Assembly: GCF_024228315.1 (NCBI RefSeq)
Contig: NZ_CP100454.1
Coordinates: forward strand, 1,240,001 to 1,304,000
Length of the DNA: 64,000 nucleotides
Direction: 5' to 3'
DNA from: Halomarina pelagica
GTDB lineage: Archaea > Halobacteriota > Halobacteria > Halobacteriales > Haloarculaceae
Positions 23,876 through 33,395 of the stretch are shown here, in pieces; position 1 is the first letter of the stretch; the number at the start of each line of letters is the position of its first letter. The notes under the pieces are model-generated. The model saw only the letters and a list, made by a program, of their open reading frames with translations. It ran no database searches and had not been told where the DNA came from. The translations under genes were made by a program, and so were the position numbers.

Positions 23876-24685
23876 ATGTACGGAGCGACACGCGCAGTCG
23901 TGCAGGCGGGCGACCTCGTCCCGACGGGGTCGCGGGTAGCCATCTTTCGGGAGATCTACTGGGTGTTTCTCGTCCTGGGGACGCTGGTCGGGGTGGTCGT
24001 CGTCGGCTACATGCTGTACAACGCCTACCGTTACCGGGATCGCGACGGGCGGGACGACGACGACGATCGCCCCCAGCTCGGCGAACTCCCCAGCGGGGGC
24101 GGGAAGGGGCGGAAGCTGTTCCTCTCGTTCGCCATCAGCGCGGTCATCGTCGTCTCCCTCATCGTGTGGACCTACGGGACGCTCCTGTTCATCGAACAGC
24201 CCTCGACGGCGGCCGCGGCCGAGGGGGAGGAACCGCTCGAGATCCAGGTCGTCGGGCGGCAGTTCATCTGGCAGTTCGTCTACCCGAACGGCCACACCAC
24301 GACGGGCGAACTCCGGGTGCCCGCCGACACCCGCGTGACCCTCGTCGTGACCTCCGAGGACGTGTTCCACAACTTCGGCGTCCCCGGGTTGCGCGCGAAG
24401 GCCGACGCCATCCCCGGGCAGACGACCGAGACGTGGTTCGTCGCGGAGCGGCCGGGCGAGTACATGGCCCACTGCTACGAGCTGTGCGGCACCGGCCACT
24501 CAGAGATGAAGGCGACGGTGATCGTCATGGAGCCGGAGGAGTACGAGCGCTGGTACGCGAACGCGGGCGGCGGTGAGGGCGGCGGAAACGGAACGAACGG
24601 GACGAACGGGACGAACGGGACCGGCGGTGCGAGCGGTGCGAACGACACGGGCGGCGCGAACAGCGCGGGAGGGACCGGCGCATGA
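23876..24685 (+). CDS. coxB: cytochrome c oxidase subunit II
   Basis: 269 residues. Two N-terminal membrane helices (around 28-52 and 82-106) anchor an extracytoplasmic cupredoxin domain. The CuA centre is complete: H165 in VFHNFGVPG and C200, C204, H208 and M211 in [14 protein letters not shown]. Electrons from the donor, probably halocyanin or cytochrome, enter here. The C-terminus is a Gly/Asn/Thr-rich tail with repeated NGT sequons. Its stop overlaps the coxA start (ATGA), so the two are coupled. Confidence 0.95.
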   Translation: MYGATRAVVQAGDLVPTGSRVAIFREIYWVFLVLGTLVGVVVVGYMLYNAYRYRDRDGRDDDDDRPQLGELPSGGGKGRKLFLSFAISAVIVVSLIVWTYGTLLFIEQPSTAAAAEGEEPLEIQVVGRQFIWQFVYPNGHTTTGELRVPADTRVTLVVTSEDVFHNFGVPGLRAKADAIPGQTTETWFVAERPGEYMAHCYELCGTGHSEMKATVIVMEPEEYERWYANAGGGEGGGNGTNGTNGTNGTGGASGANDTGGANSAGGTGA

Positions 24686-27237
24686 GCGACGAGGAGCGAA
24701 CGGACGAGGAGCGAACGGACGAGGGACGGACGGACGGCGGTCGGGCGGACGGCGGCCACGCCGGCGTCGGCTCCGAGTTCGCGCTCCCGGTCGAGGAGCG
24801 GGAGGCGGTCACCGACCACGGACTCCCCTCGAAGGCGTCGATCCGGCGCTGGTTCGTCACGACGAACCACAAGGACGTCGGCGTCCTCTACCTGGTGACG
24901 TCGCTGTTCTTCCTCGTCTTCGGCGGCGTCCTCGCGCTGCTCATCCGCCTGCAGTTGCTCGAACCGGGCGGAACGCTCCTGTCGGGGGGCGCGTACAACC
25001 AGACCGTCTCGGCCCACGGGCTGTTGATGGTGTTCTGGTTCCTCTCGCCGTTCGCCTTCGGCTTCGCCAACTACGTCGTCCCGCTCCAGATCGGCGCGAA
25101 GGACCTCGCGTTCCCGCGCCTCAACGCGCTGTCGTACTGGCTCTATCTCTTCTCGGGGGTGCTGTTCGGCATCTCGTTCTTCCAGGGCGGGACGTTCAGC
25201 GGCGGCTGGACGATGTACGCGCCGCTGAACGTGCCCATCTACATGCCGGACGTCGGCGCGACCACGGCGATCCTCGCGCTCGTGCTGTTCGTCGCCTCCG
25301 TCACCGTGGGGTCGGTGAACTTCATCACGACCATTCACCGGATGCGCGCGGAGGGGATGACCCTGCGGCGCATGCCGCTGTTCACGTGGACGATCCTGCT
25401 GACGGTGTGGATGATGCTGTTCGCGTTCGCGGCGCTGCTCGCGGCGCTGCTCATCCTCTCGTCCGACCGAATCCTCGGAACGACGTACTTCCACGCCACC
25501 GACCACGCCGGGTCGCTCCTCTGGGCGCACCTGTTCTGGTTCTTCGGCCACCCCGAGGTGTACATCGTCTTCTTCCCGGCGCTGGGCGCGATGGCCGAGA
25601 TCTTCCAGACGTTCACGGGCCGCCGCATCGTCGGGCGGAAGTGGTTCATCGCGGCGATGGTGCTCGTGGCGCTCCAGTCGTTCGCCGTCTGGATGCACCA
25701 CATGTTCCTGACGAGCATCAACCTCCAGATCAAGACGCTGTTCATGGCGACCACCATCGGCATCTCGCTGCCGTTCGACCTGATGGTGTTCGCGCTTATC
25801 TACACGATGATCAAGGGGCGGATACGGTTCCGGACGCCGTTCCTGTTCGCGTTCGGCGCGCTCGTGCTGTTCATCCTCGGCGGCATCACCGGCGTCTTCC
25901 TCGGGGCGGTGGTGCTCGACTACGAGTTCCGCGGCACCTACTGGGTGGTCGCGCACTTCCACTACGTGATGGTCGGCGGGGTGACGGGGCTGATCGGCGG
26001 CCTGTACTACTGGTACCCGAAGATCACCGGGAAGATGTACGACGAGTTCCTCGGGAAGGTCCACTTCGCGACCTACTTCGTCGGGTTCAACCTGCTGTAC
26101 TTCCCGATGTTCCTCGCCTGGGAGACCCCCCGACGGGTGTTCGACTACCCGCCCGCGTTCACCCCCTGGCACCAGCTGGCGACGGTCGGGGCGTTCCTGC
26201 TCGGCGCGTCGTTCCTCGTCATGTTCTACAACCTCTACGCGAGCCTCGCGACCGGCGAGGACGCCGACGCCTGCCCGTGGGCGTACGGGACCACTGCGGA
26301 GTGGACGGTCCCCTCGCCGCCCCCGCTGGACAACTACCCCGGCGTGCCGAGCTACAGCGGCGGGTCGCTGCACTTCCTCGACGAGGTTCGCGGCCGTCCG
26401 GCGAGCGGGGGAGCGCCCGCGGCCGACGGGAGCGGCGAGACGGAGACCGACGGCGGGACCGCGACCGCCGTCGATCACGATCACGGGGAGAGCCACGCGA
26501 GCATCTGGCCGTTCGGCATCGCGCTGGGCGCGTTCCTCGCTCTGCTCGGCCTCTCGGGCGTTCGCGACGCCGGACCGGCGTACGTCGGGCTCGCCGTCGC
26601 CGGGGGCGCGCTCCTGATCTACACGTTCGTCGGACTGGCGCGAGAGCGGTTCCACGGCCCGGCGGGGCCGTTCGGCGAGTCCTGGCCGTTCGCGCGCGTC
26701 GAGAACACGAAGCTCGGGATGTGGGTGTTCCTCGCGAGCGACGTCGTGCTGTTCGGCGCGTTCATCGGCTCCTACGTCTTCATTCGGGTGGCGTTCGGCT
26801 GGCAGGCGTGGCACGTCGTGCCCCACGACCCCATCCCGGGGCTGCTCAACACCTACATCCTGCTGACGAGTTCGTTCGCCGTCGTGCTGGCGCTCGTCGC
26901 GGCGGAGAAGGGGAGCCGCGCCGGCGTCGTCACGAGCCTGCTCGTGACGTTCCTGCTGGGGGTGGGCTTCCTCGTCAACAAGGGCATCGAGTGGTACGCG
27001 CTGTACCAGGAGGGAGAGTGGCTCTCGACGAGCATCGAGACCTCGACGTTCTTCCTGACGACGGGCCTGCACGGCGCACACGTCGTCGTCGGCCTGCTCA
27101 TCGTACTTTACATGATCGCGCGGGCGTGGCGGGGGGCCTACCTCGACGACGAGCGCCCGGTGGAGTACTTCGGCCTCTACTGGCACTTCGTCGACATCGT
27201 CTGGCTGTTCCTCTTCCCGCTGTTCTACATCCTGTGA
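24682..27237 (+). CDS. coxAC: cytochrome c oxidase subunits I and III fused
   Basis: 851 residues. The subunit I part carries the haem and copper ligands: H112 ([10 protein letters not shown]), H290 and Y294 in FGHPEVYI, H339/H340 in WMHHMF and H425/H427 in AHFHYVM. The D-pathway acid D141 ([10 protein letters not shown]) and helix VI E292 are present. At the K-pathway positions Thr is F365 and Lys is M368. From about residue 610 a linker leads into subunit III, with [26 protein letters not shown] and [10 protein letters not shown]. Fusions of I and III are known in Thermus and Sulfolobus. It reduces oxygen and conserves energy. Confidence 0.94.
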   Translation: MSDEERTDEERTDEGRTDGGRADGGHAGVGSEFALPVEEREAVTDHGLPSKASIRRWFVTTNHKDVGVLYLVTSLFFLVFGGVLALLIRLQLLEPGGTLLSGGAYNQTVSAHGLLMVFWFLSPFAFGFANYVVPLQIGAKDLAFPRLNALSYWLYLFSGVLFGISFFQGGTFSGGWTMYAPLNVPIYMPDVGATTAILALVLFVASVTVGSVNFITTIHRMRAEGMTLRRMPLFTWTILLTVWMMLFAFAALLAALLILSSDRILGTTYFHATDHAGSLLWAHLFWFFGHPEVYIVFFPALGAMAEIFQTFTGRRIVGRKWFIAAMVLVALQSFAVWMHHMFLTSINLQIKTLFMATTIGISLPFDLMVFALIYTMIKGRIRFRTPFLFAFGALVLFILGGITGVFLGAVVLDYEFRGTYWVVAHFHYVMVGGVTGLIGGLYYWYPKITGKMYDEFLGKVHFATYFVGFNLLYFPMFLAWETPRRVFDYPPAFTPWHQLATVGAFLLGASFLVMFYNLYASLATGEDADACPWAYGTTAEWTVPSPPPLDNYPGVPSYSGGSLHFLDEVRGRPASGGAPAADGSGETETDGGTATAVDHDHGESHASIWPFGIALGAFLALLGLSGVRDAGPAYVGLAVAGGALLIYTFVGLARERFHGPAGPFGESWPFARVENTKLGMWVFLASDVVLFGAFIGSYVFIRVAFGWQAWHVVPHDPIPGLLNTYILLTSSFAVVLALVAAEKGSRAGVVTSLLVTFLLGVGFLVNKGIEWYALYQEGEWLSTSIETSTFFLTTGLHGAHVVVGLLIVLYMIARAWRGAYLDDERPVEYFGLYWHFVDIVWLFLFPLFYIL

Positions 27238-27246
27238 CACACCACC

Positions 27247-27504
27247 ATGAACACCAAACTGTACACGGCGATCTACGTCGTCCTCTTCGTCGCGGCGACG
27301 GCACAGGTGCTGATCGAGTTCGCGGGCCTCACCTACTGGACGGCCTTCTGGGTGATCATCGCCCTGTCCACCGTGAAGGCCCTGTTCGTCGCGGGGTACT
27401 ACCAGCACCTCCGGTACGAACCGCGGTCGATCAGCTACGTGATGCTCGTCGGACTGCTGGCGGCGCTCGCGCTGACGCTCGCGGCCGCCTACTCCATCAC
27501 CTAA
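27247..27504 (+). CDS. cytochrome c oxidase subunit IV family protein
   Basis: 85 residues with three hydrophobic segments, starting MNTKLYTAIYVVLFVAATA. The GYYQHLRYE loop matches the prokaryotic COX4 type small subunit. It lies 9 bases after the fused subunit I/III gene. Such subunits stabilise the oxidase. No catalytic residues. Confidence 0.85.
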   Translation: MNTKLYTAIYVVLFVAATAQVLIEFAGLTYWTAFWVIIALSTVKALFVAGYYQHLRYEPRSISYVMLVGLLAALALTLAAAYSIT

Positions 27505-27507
27505 ACC

Positions 27508-27762
27508 ATGACCGGAACCCTCCACGGAGCCGTCGTCGTCGGGGTCATCGCGGGACTCCTCACCCTCCTGTACGCCGAGGCCGCCCACCTCGGGGACGCG
27601 TTCGTGGTCGGCGGGGGCGTCCTCGTCGTCCTCAGCGTCGGCGTCCTCGCCGCCGCCATCGCGTGGGCGGAGGCGGGTGGCGATGGAGAACGGGGACTCG
27701 AAGGCGAGCGCGGGCGCGAGCACGGGGAGGACCCGGAGGCCCGTCCTCCGCCGTTCGAGTGA
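27508..27762 (+). CDS. small membrane protein, cox operon
   Basis: 84 residues, 3 bases after the subunit IV gene. Two hydrophobic helices (around 5-22 and 30-52) and an acidic C-terminal tail with GGDGERGLEGERG. No family recognised. Its position marks it as a likely accessory of the oxidase. It is convergent with the next operon. Confidence 0.65.
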   Translation: MTGTLHGAVVVGVIAGLLTLLYAEAAHLGDAFVVGGGVLVVLSVGVLAAAIAWAEAGGDGERGLEGERGREHGEDPEARPPPFE

Positions 27763-27786
27763 GCCGACGAGCCGGCCCGAGGCGAT

Positions 27787-28065
27787 TTACGCCAGCACGA
27801 ACGCGTAGGTGTACGCGAGGAAGAACGCGACGAGGACGATGGCCGCGATGACCTTCAGGTGGTAGACGAACAGGTCGTCGGCCTCGGCCTCGGCGGCGGT
27901 CTCCGCGGCCGCCCGCTCCCCGTCGGTGGACGCGTCGGCGTGGCGTTCGCCGACGTGGAGGGTTCGCAGCCGCTCGCGGGGGAACGGCCGCCCGCAGTAC
28001 GGACACCGGACGGCCGGCTCCCCGTCGGGAACGCGCGTCGGGATCGGGTCGGGAGGCGCGGTCAT
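27787..28065 (-). CDS. zinc-finger plus single-membrane-helix protein
   Basis: 92 residues. A C2H2-like finger, CPYCGRPFPRERLRTLHVGE with His at its end, lies around residues 21-42. A single C-terminal helix follows (VYHLKVIAAIVLVAFFLAYT). Resembles a haloarchaeal family labelled DUF7410, from memory. Its ATG overlaps the stop of the 28062-29552 gene (ATGA), so the two are coupled. Role unknown. Confidence 0.75.
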   Translation of the reverse strand: MTAPPDPIPTRVPDGEPAVRCPYCGRPFPRERLRTLHVGERHADASTDGERAAAETAAEAEADDLFVYHLKVIAAIVLVAFFLAYTYAFVLA

Positions 28066-29552
28066 AGAAACGGCGGTGCGGCGTACGGTTGCACGAGCAG
28101 CCACATGCTCGTCATCGTGTAGGCGACCATGAGGACGACGTAGGGGTACTGACTTCGGATGGGCTGGAGGCGGCCGGTGAACGTCTCGAACGCGATCGCG
28201 TGGGCGACCCACACCGCCACGAGGTGACCGAGGACGACGAACGCGAGTTGCACCCCGCCGAACCAGTTCGGCAGGGCGAGCACGACGAGGGCCGTCGGCG
28301 GCGCGAGCGGGTCGGTCAGCACCGCCGCCAGCGTCGGCGATAGCGCGAGGAAGTACCCGCTGAAGTGCGCGAGGTGGTAGCCGGCGGCGATGGGGAGCAG
28401 CGCGAGGACGAACCGTCGCTCGATCTCGCGGGTCGTCACGTAGGTGCCCGCCGACCGTCGGACCAGCCGGGACGCCCCCCGAAACGCGCCGAGGAAGAGC
28501 GCGAAGCCGCCGGCGAGCGCCCCCAGGTAGACGGCGAGCGGCGGGACGCCGGCCGCGACGATCGGACGGCCGAACGCGGCCCACGCCGGCGTCGAGACGA
28601 GGCCGTCGAACGTCGTCACCCACACTAGCGCGACGACGAACGCCACGTCGTCGAGTCCGTCGACGAGCGCCCGGCGGTCGCGTCCGACGCCCGCGCCGTC
28701 GGCCCGAACCGGTCGCCGGGCGTCGGACCGGGGGCCGGTCGGGACGGCGACGCCGGTCTCGCCCGCCGTCAGCGCCGCGCCCGGGACCCGGAGCGTGACG
28801 GACCCTCCTCGGCGCTGGAACGGCGCGAGCGCGCCGTAGTAGCGGAAGACGCGGGCGATCGGATCGACCGCGGCGAACCACGTCTCCCGGCCGACGGCGG
28901 CCGCGCCCGCGAGCGTGAGGACGGTGTAGCCGAGGACGACCGCGACGAGCAGTCGTGGGGCGTCCGCGAGCGGACTCACCACCTCGATCCACACCAGCCC
29001 GAGGAGGGCGGCGACGCTCGGCCACGCGCCCAGCCGGTCGGGGTACGGTCGGTCGAACGACGGGAGCAGTTCGGAGAGGGTCCGCCACGGGTTCAGCGCG
29101 GGCCAGGTGTCCCCGACGAGGTAGACCGTCATCGCGTAGCCGGCCCACCACCCGACCCACACGAGGAGGACGGCGAGGTTCGCGACGGCGGCGCTCGGGC
29201 CGACCAGTCCGACGAGGACGACGGCGAGGAGACCGACGAGGCCGACGAGCCGGAGGACGCGCCGACCGGCGGCGAGAAACGGGCCGACCGGGACCGTCGG
29301 TCCCCGATCGTGGATCGCCCGGATGAGTTCGCGATCGGTGACGAAGCTCGTGAACAGGAACGACGCGACGACCACGCCGCCGCCGGTGAGCGCGAAGAGC
29401 CACGAGGGGACCGAGACGGGTTCGGCGCTGCCGAGCGATCCCGCGTGCGCGAGCGCGGTCCCCGCGAGCAGCCAGCCCGCCAGCGCGCCCGCGAGTCCTC
29501 CCGCGAGCGCGCGCCGGGCGACCGACCGCGAACGCCCGGTCGGGGGCGTCAC
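28062..29552 (-). CDS. large polytopic membrane protein near the oxidase genes
   Basis: About 496 residues with roughly 11-12 hydrophobic segments. The start at GTG 29552 is chosen because it overlaps the upstream TGA (GTGA), as in the neighbouring pairs; GTGs at 29561 and 29567 are alternatives. An N-terminal signal-like helix contains AHAGSLGSAEPVSVP, and a soluble acidic/basic loop lies near residue 260-300. No family is recognised confidently. Because the operon converges on the cox operon and carries a Cys-rich partner, an assembly or copper-handling role is a reasonable guess. Confidence 0.72.
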   Translation of the reverse strand: MTPPTGRSRSVARRALAGGLAGALAGWLLAGTALAHAGSLGSAEPVSVPSWLFALTGGGVVVASFLFTSFVTDRELIRAIHDRGPTVPVGPFLAAGRRVLRLVGLVGLLAVVLVGLVGPSAAVANLAVLLVWVGWWAGYAMTVYLVGDTWPALNPWRTLSELLPSFDRPYPDRLGAWPSVAALLGLVWIEVVSPLADAPRLLVAVVLGYTVLTLAGAAAVGRETWFAAVDPIARVFRYYGALAPFQRRGGSVTLRVPGAALTAGETGVAVPTGPRSDARRPVRADGAGVGRDRRALVDGLDDVAFVVALVWVTTFDGLVSTPAWAAFGRPIVAAGVPPLAVYLGALAGGFALFLGAFRGASRLVRRSAGTYVTTREIERRFVLALLPIAAGYHLAHFSGYFLALSPTLAAVLTDPLAPPTALVVLALPNWFGGVQLAFVVLGHLVAVWVAHAIAFETFTGRLQPIRSQYPYVVLMVAYTMTSMWLLVQPYAAPPFL

Positions 29553-30244
29553 TTCCCCCACCTCCACCGCGACGACCGCTCCGGCACCCGGTAGAGCAGG
29601 GCGACCGCCAGCACGAACGCGGCCGTCGAGAGGTCGAGCGAGAACCCGAGCGCCGCGGTCGACAGCCCGGAGGAGGAGCCGACGGTCGCGGCGGCCAGGG
29701 ACGCGAGGATGGGGAAGCTACAGCTGAGGCAGGCCGCCAGTCCGACGACCCCGGAGAGCGCCGCGGCGCTCGCGTCGAGCGCCCGGGCGTAGACGAGGTA
29801 CGCGAGCGCGAGGTAGCCGAGCACCCGGTAGGGGACGAAGTAGACGTGGAAGGCGTGGCCGGCGTACGCGATCCGCGGCCCCCAGCCGGGTGCCGAGGGG
29901 ACGAACAGCCAGCCGTGGAGGTGGGCGTGCGCGTGACCGTGTCCGCCGGGGTAGATCCCGATCAGCCCCGCGAGCCACGCGAGGACGAGGAAGTAGGCGA
30001 CGGCGAGGAGGGCGGCCGCCCACCGGAGTCGGCGGGCGGCGGGTCGCGGCGGCGTCCGGACGGCCGCCCAGAGGCCGACGTCGATCCAGACGAACGGGTA
30101 GAGGACGTACCGGAGGGTCGTCGGTCGCGCGTCGGTGACGCCGAAGTAGCCGACGAGCAACAGCGCCTCCGCGAGGACGACGACCGCGAGCCACCGGAGG
30201 TCGGCGGGGAGGCGGGCGAACCGCCGGGGCGACGCGAGGCTCAC
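29549..30244 (-). CDS. six-helix membrane protein with His-rich loop (DUF7546-like)
   Basis: 231 residues, about six hydrophobic segments. The loop GGHGHAHAHLHG around residue 100 is rich in His, and the later helix contains GLAACLSCSFPILASLAAAT, a CxxC pair inside the membrane. Both suggest metal or thiol chemistry, perhaps copper delivery. From memory, similar proteins (DUF7546) accompany haloarchaeal oxidase genes. Its stop overlaps the next gene's GTG. Confidence 0.75.
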   Translation of the reverse strand: MSLASPRRFARLPADLRWLAVVVLAEALLLVGYFGVTDARPTTLRYVLYPFVWIDVGLWAAVRTPPRPAARRLRWAAALLAVAYFLVLAWLAGLIGIYPGGHGHAHAHLHGWLFVPSAPGWGPRIAYAGHAFHVYFVPYRVLGYLALAYLVYARALDASAAALSGVVGLAACLSCSFPILASLAAATVGSSSGLSTAALGFSLDLSTAAFVLAVALLYRVPERSSRWRWGK

Positions 30245-30298
30245 GACCGACCTCCCGACGATCGACCTCCCGACGACCGACGAGCGCCCGACATGGCG

Positions 30299-30742
30299 CT
30301 ACCCGACGAGGAGGTTGACCGAGACGGCGAGGACGAACAGCGCGCCGACGACCCAGGCGCTGACGGCGAACGCCTCCGCGCTGGTGCGACCGCGAAACCG
30401 GATCGTCCGGTAGATCCCGAGCACGAGGAACAGACAGAGCGCGAGGACGCCGAGGAGGGCGGCCGCGACCCCCGCCATCTGCCCCGTCGGGCCGCCGACG
30501 AGGAAGAGCACGGCCGCCGCGCCGACCCCGAGCGCGAGCAGGAGGAAGCCGAGGATCCACGTCGCCTGTCTGGTCGCCGCGGCGGCGAGGACGCCGTACG
30601 CACCGGTCAGCCGCCCCCCGCGATCGTCGGACGACGCCGGGTCGTAGCGCCGCCAGTCGCGGAGGCGGAGCAGCGCGACGACGATCGCCACCAGCAGGAG
30701 GCCCGTCAGAAACGCGCTCGCGATGTTGGTGACATCGTCCAT
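30299..30742 (-). CDS. four-helix membrane protein
   Basis: 147 residues from the ATG at 30742 (MDDVTNIASAFLTGLLL). Four hydrophobic segments: 8-26, 60-82, 88-110 and 122-145. A short soluble region with RDWRRYDPASSDDRGG follows the first helix. It is the promoter-proximal gene of the leftward membrane operon, 54 bases before the six-helix protein gene. No family recognised. Confidence 0.68.
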   Translation of the reverse strand: MDDVTNIASAFLTGLLLVAIVVALLRLRDWRRYDPASSDDRGGRLTGAYGVLAAAATRQATWILGFLLLALGVGAAAVLFLVGGPTGQMAGVAAALLGVLALCLFLVLGIYRTIRFRGRTSAEAFAVSAWVVGALFVLAVSVNLLVG

Positions 30743-30843
30743 GGTACGTGTAAGCACAACACGGCAGGTGATTTCAAACTATCGTCCGTGAGGGTCGTCG
30801 GCCGTGGCGAGTTTCATGTGCGCGGCCGACGAAGCGGACGTCG

Positions 30844-32439
30844 ATGAAGACATCCGATCTCCTCGTCGCCTGCCTCGAGGCGGAGGGCGTCGAGTCCGTC
30901 TTCGGGCTCCCGGGCGAGGAACTGGAGGACGTGCTGTTCTCGCTTCGCGACTCGTCGATCGAGTTCGTTCCCGTGCGCCACGAGCAGGGCGCGGCGTTCA
31001 TGGCGGACGTGCACGGTCGCCTGACCGGTCACGCCGGGGTGTGCCTCTCGACGCTCGGGCCGGGCGCGACGAACCTCATCACGGGCGTGGCCGACGCCCA
31101 CCTCGACAAGTCGCCGGTGGTCGCCATCACCGGACAGGGGGGCCGCGAGCGCCTCCACCAGGAGAGCCACCAGCGGCTCGACGTCGTGGAGATGTTCGCC
31201 CCGATCACGAAGTGGAACGCGCGCATCGACGACCCGGACATCGTCCACGAGTCGGTGCGGAAGGCGTTCAAGCTGGCCGAGTACGAGAAGCCCGGCGCGA
31301 CGCACCTGGAGTTCCCCGAGGACGTCGCCGCCGCCGAGAGCCGCGTCGAACCCCTCACGGCCGGCGAGCACGCCGTGCGGCGACCGGCCCCCGACCCGAC
31401 CGCCGTCGAGCGCGCGGTCGAGGTGCTCGCCGACGCCGAGCGCCCGCTCGTGCTGGCGGGCAACGGGGCCGTGCGGACGCGCACCTCGACGCAGTTGCGC
31501 GCGTTCGTCGAGGGGACCGACGTGCCGGTCGTCGCCACCTACATGGGCAAGGGCGCGGTCTCCGACGCCGACGAGCACTCGCTGATGACGCTCGACTCGG
31601 GCGCGCGCGACGAGGCCGAGCGCGTCATCGAGCGCGCGGACGCCGTGCTCGCCGTCGGCTACGACATCGCGGAGCACGATCCGGAGAACTGGAACCCCGA
31701 GGGCGACAAGCGCGTCGTACACCTCGACTTCGAACCCGCCGAGGTGTACGAGCACTACACCCCGGACGTGGAGGTGATCTGCGACGTCGCCGCCGGCCTG
31801 GAGGCGCTCTGCGCGGCGGACCTCGACCCGATCGACACCGGCTGGTACGCTGACCTCCGGCGGGCGCTCGTCGAGGAGGTGACGCGCCCCCCGGAGGCGG
31901 ACGAGCCCTTCAGCGTCCGCCGGGCACTGCCGATCGTCCGGGACGTGCTCGACGACGAGGACGTGCTCGTCTCGGACGTGGGGAGCCACAAGATGGCGAT
32001 CGCGACGAACTACCCGACCTACGAGCCGAACACCTGCATCGTCTCGAACGGGCTGGCGAGCATGGGCATCGCCGTCCCGGGGGCCGTGGCCGCGGACGGC
32101 GTCGTCGAGGGGAACGTCGTCGCGGCGACGGGCGACGGCGGCTTCCTGATGAACGCCGCCGAACTGGAGACGGCCACCCGACTCGACCGCTCGTTCACCG
32201 TCCTCCTGTTCAACGACGACGACTACGGACTCATCCGCGAGCACCAGCTGGAGGATCGCGCCGACGCCTTCGGCACCGCCATCGGCAACCCCGACTTCCC
32301 GGCGTTCGCGGAGAGCTTCGGGATCGAGGGCCGCCGCGTGGAGTCCTGGGACGACTTCCGCGAGACGTTCGCCGCGGCCGTGGCGAGCGACGACCTCTCG
32401 CTGGTGGAGGTGCCCCTCCCCCGCTACGGCGAGCGCTGA
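30844..32439 (+). CDS. acetolactate synthase-like thiamine diphosphate enzyme
   Basis: 531 residues with three ThDP-enzyme domains. N-terminal VESVFGLPGEELEDV with the activator Glu in FVPVRHEQGAAF (E48 region), a central FAD-like domain (LVLAGNGAV), and the ThDP/Mg motif GDGGFLMNAAELETA followed by NDDDYGLIREHQ. It resembles the catalytic subunit of acetolactate synthase. There is no ilvN-type regulatory subunit beside it, so it may be a catabolic or related pyruvate-using enzyme. It could use another 2-oxoacid. Confidence 0.84.
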   Translation: MKTSDLLVACLEAEGVESVFGLPGEELEDVLFSLRDSSIEFVPVRHEQGAAFMADVHGRLTGHAGVCLSTLGPGATNLITGVADAHLDKSPVVAITGQGGRERLHQESHQRLDVVEMFAPITKWNARIDDPDIVHESVRKAFKLAEYEKPGATHLEFPEDVAAAESRVEPLTAGEHAVRRPAPDPTAVERAVEVLADAERPLVLAGNGAVRTRTSTQLRAFVEGTDVPVVATYMGKGAVSDADEHSLMTLDSGARDEAERVIERADAVLAVGYDIAEHDPENWNPEGDKRVVHLDFEPAEVYEHYTPDVEVICDVAAGLEALCAADLDPIDTGWYADLRRALVEEVTRPPEADEPFSVRRALPIVRDVLDDEDVLVSDVGSHKMAIATNYPTYEPNTCIVSNGLASMGIAVPGAVAADGVVEGNVVAATGDGGFLMNAAELETATRLDRSFTVLLFNDDDYGLIREHQLEDRADAFGTAIGNPDFPAFAESFGIEGRRVESWDDFRETFAAAVASDDLSLVEVPLPRYGER

Positions 32440-32503
32440 TCCGGATCGCTACCGACCCTCGTTCGGCGGGGGGCATCGGGGTGAGCCGGCGGCCGTCGCG
32501 GGC

Positions 32504-32974
32504 CTACTGGATCGAGATCTCGTCGTCCTCCTCGACCTCGTCTCCGCGCCAGTAGATGCCGAACTCGACGCCCTGCCGCCCGGCACCGAAGACGGGGTTG
32601 TTCCCCGACACCTCGACCGCGAAGTCGACCGTCTCCGGCGGATTGACGGTCGCGCTGTCGTTTCCGACGACGATCGTCACCTTTCCCGAACCCGGCGAGC
32701 GGTCCCCCTCGTCGGGTCGGCCGGAGCGGGTGGCCTCGCCCGCCCGCTCGCTCTCCGAGGAACGGGCGGCGTCGTCGGTTCCCGTCACCGTCGGCGTGCC
32801 GCCGGCGTCGCCCGTCGTCCCCCCGTTCTCAGCACTCCCCGCGGTCCGGGTGCGATCTGCCTCCGCGCCGCCCATCCCCGCCGAACCGCCGCCGTCGAGT
32901 TTGTCGGCGAACTCCCGAAGGTACGCCGCCACGTCCGCGCGGGACATCTCTCGCTCCGCCTCGAGCTTGCTCAT
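32504..32974 (-). CDS. amphi-Trp domain protein
   Basis: 156 residues. A short helical N-terminus (SKLEAEREMSRADVAAYLRE) is followed by a long low-complexity Gly/Ser/Thr/Asp linker. A C-terminal beta domain has KVTIVVGNDSATVNPPETVD and GVEFGIYWRG. This combination, helix then amphipathic Trp strand, matches the amphi-Trp domain described in haloarchaea; function is unknown. Monocistronic, convergent with the synthase gene. Confidence 0.78.
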   Translation of the reverse strand: MSKLEAEREMSRADVAAYLREFADKLDGGGSAGMGGAEADRTRTAGSAENGGTTGDAGGTPTVTGTDDAARSSESERAGEATRSGRPDEGDRSPGSGKVTIVVGNDSATVNPPETVDFAVEVSGNNPVFGAGRQGVEFGIYWRGDEVEEDDEISIQ

Positions 32975-33035
32975 ACCTCGGGGAGGGGCGACCGGTCCAC
33001 ACGAGTTGCGCTTGCCAGCGCAAGGACGCAGGATC

Positions 33036-33395
33036 TCAGGCTCGGCGGCTCCCCACGGCCGCCCACACCGCCAGCGCGCCGAGCAGCAGCGCCGGGACGA
33101 GCGGTATCGTGAGGTACGCGTCCCGGAACGAGAGACCGAGCGAGGAGATCAGCGGCCCCGAGTAGGGTATGTAGAGCACCAGCGCCGGCGCGACGACGAA
33201 GGCGACGAGTATCATCCCGACGAGGATCCAGCCGCGCGCGCCGAACTCGGCCTCGTCGGGGTCGGGCGCGGCGGGGTCGCTCACGTACGCGCGGGTGGTG
33301 CGGGCGCTCGTCGTCCGGCCCCCGGGATCGTCGAGGCCGTCGGAATCGCTCGGCGACGGACGGCCGTCGGCGTAGCCCTCCCGCCCGTCAGCCAT
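33036..33395 (-). CDS. two-helix membrane protein
   Basis: 119 residues: a long disordered acidic N-terminus (to about residue 50), then two membrane helices (ARGWILVGMILVAFVVAPAL and an Ala/Leu-rich one) and a short basic end. Its start overlaps the 3' end of the oxidoreductase gene by 8 bases, so the two are probably co-transcribed. No function can be assigned. Confidence 0.68.
   Translation of the reverse strand: MADGREGYADGRPSPSDSDGLDDPGGRTTSARTTRAYVSDPAAPDPDEAEFGARGWILVGMILVAFVVAPALVLYIPYSGPLISSLGLSFRDAYLTIPLVPALLLGALAVWAAVGSRRA

Noticed and set aside
24475-27723. Very long open frame antisense to the cox genes (over 1000 codons)
   Set aside because: It mirrors the true cox frames and is made of Arg, Asp, Glu and His repeats with no domain. 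GC-rich DNA makes such frames by default.
24573-27851. Second long open frame over the cox genes in another frame
   Set aside because: Arg-, Pro- and His-rich, with no recognisable fold; the correct frames contain complete oxidase motifs.
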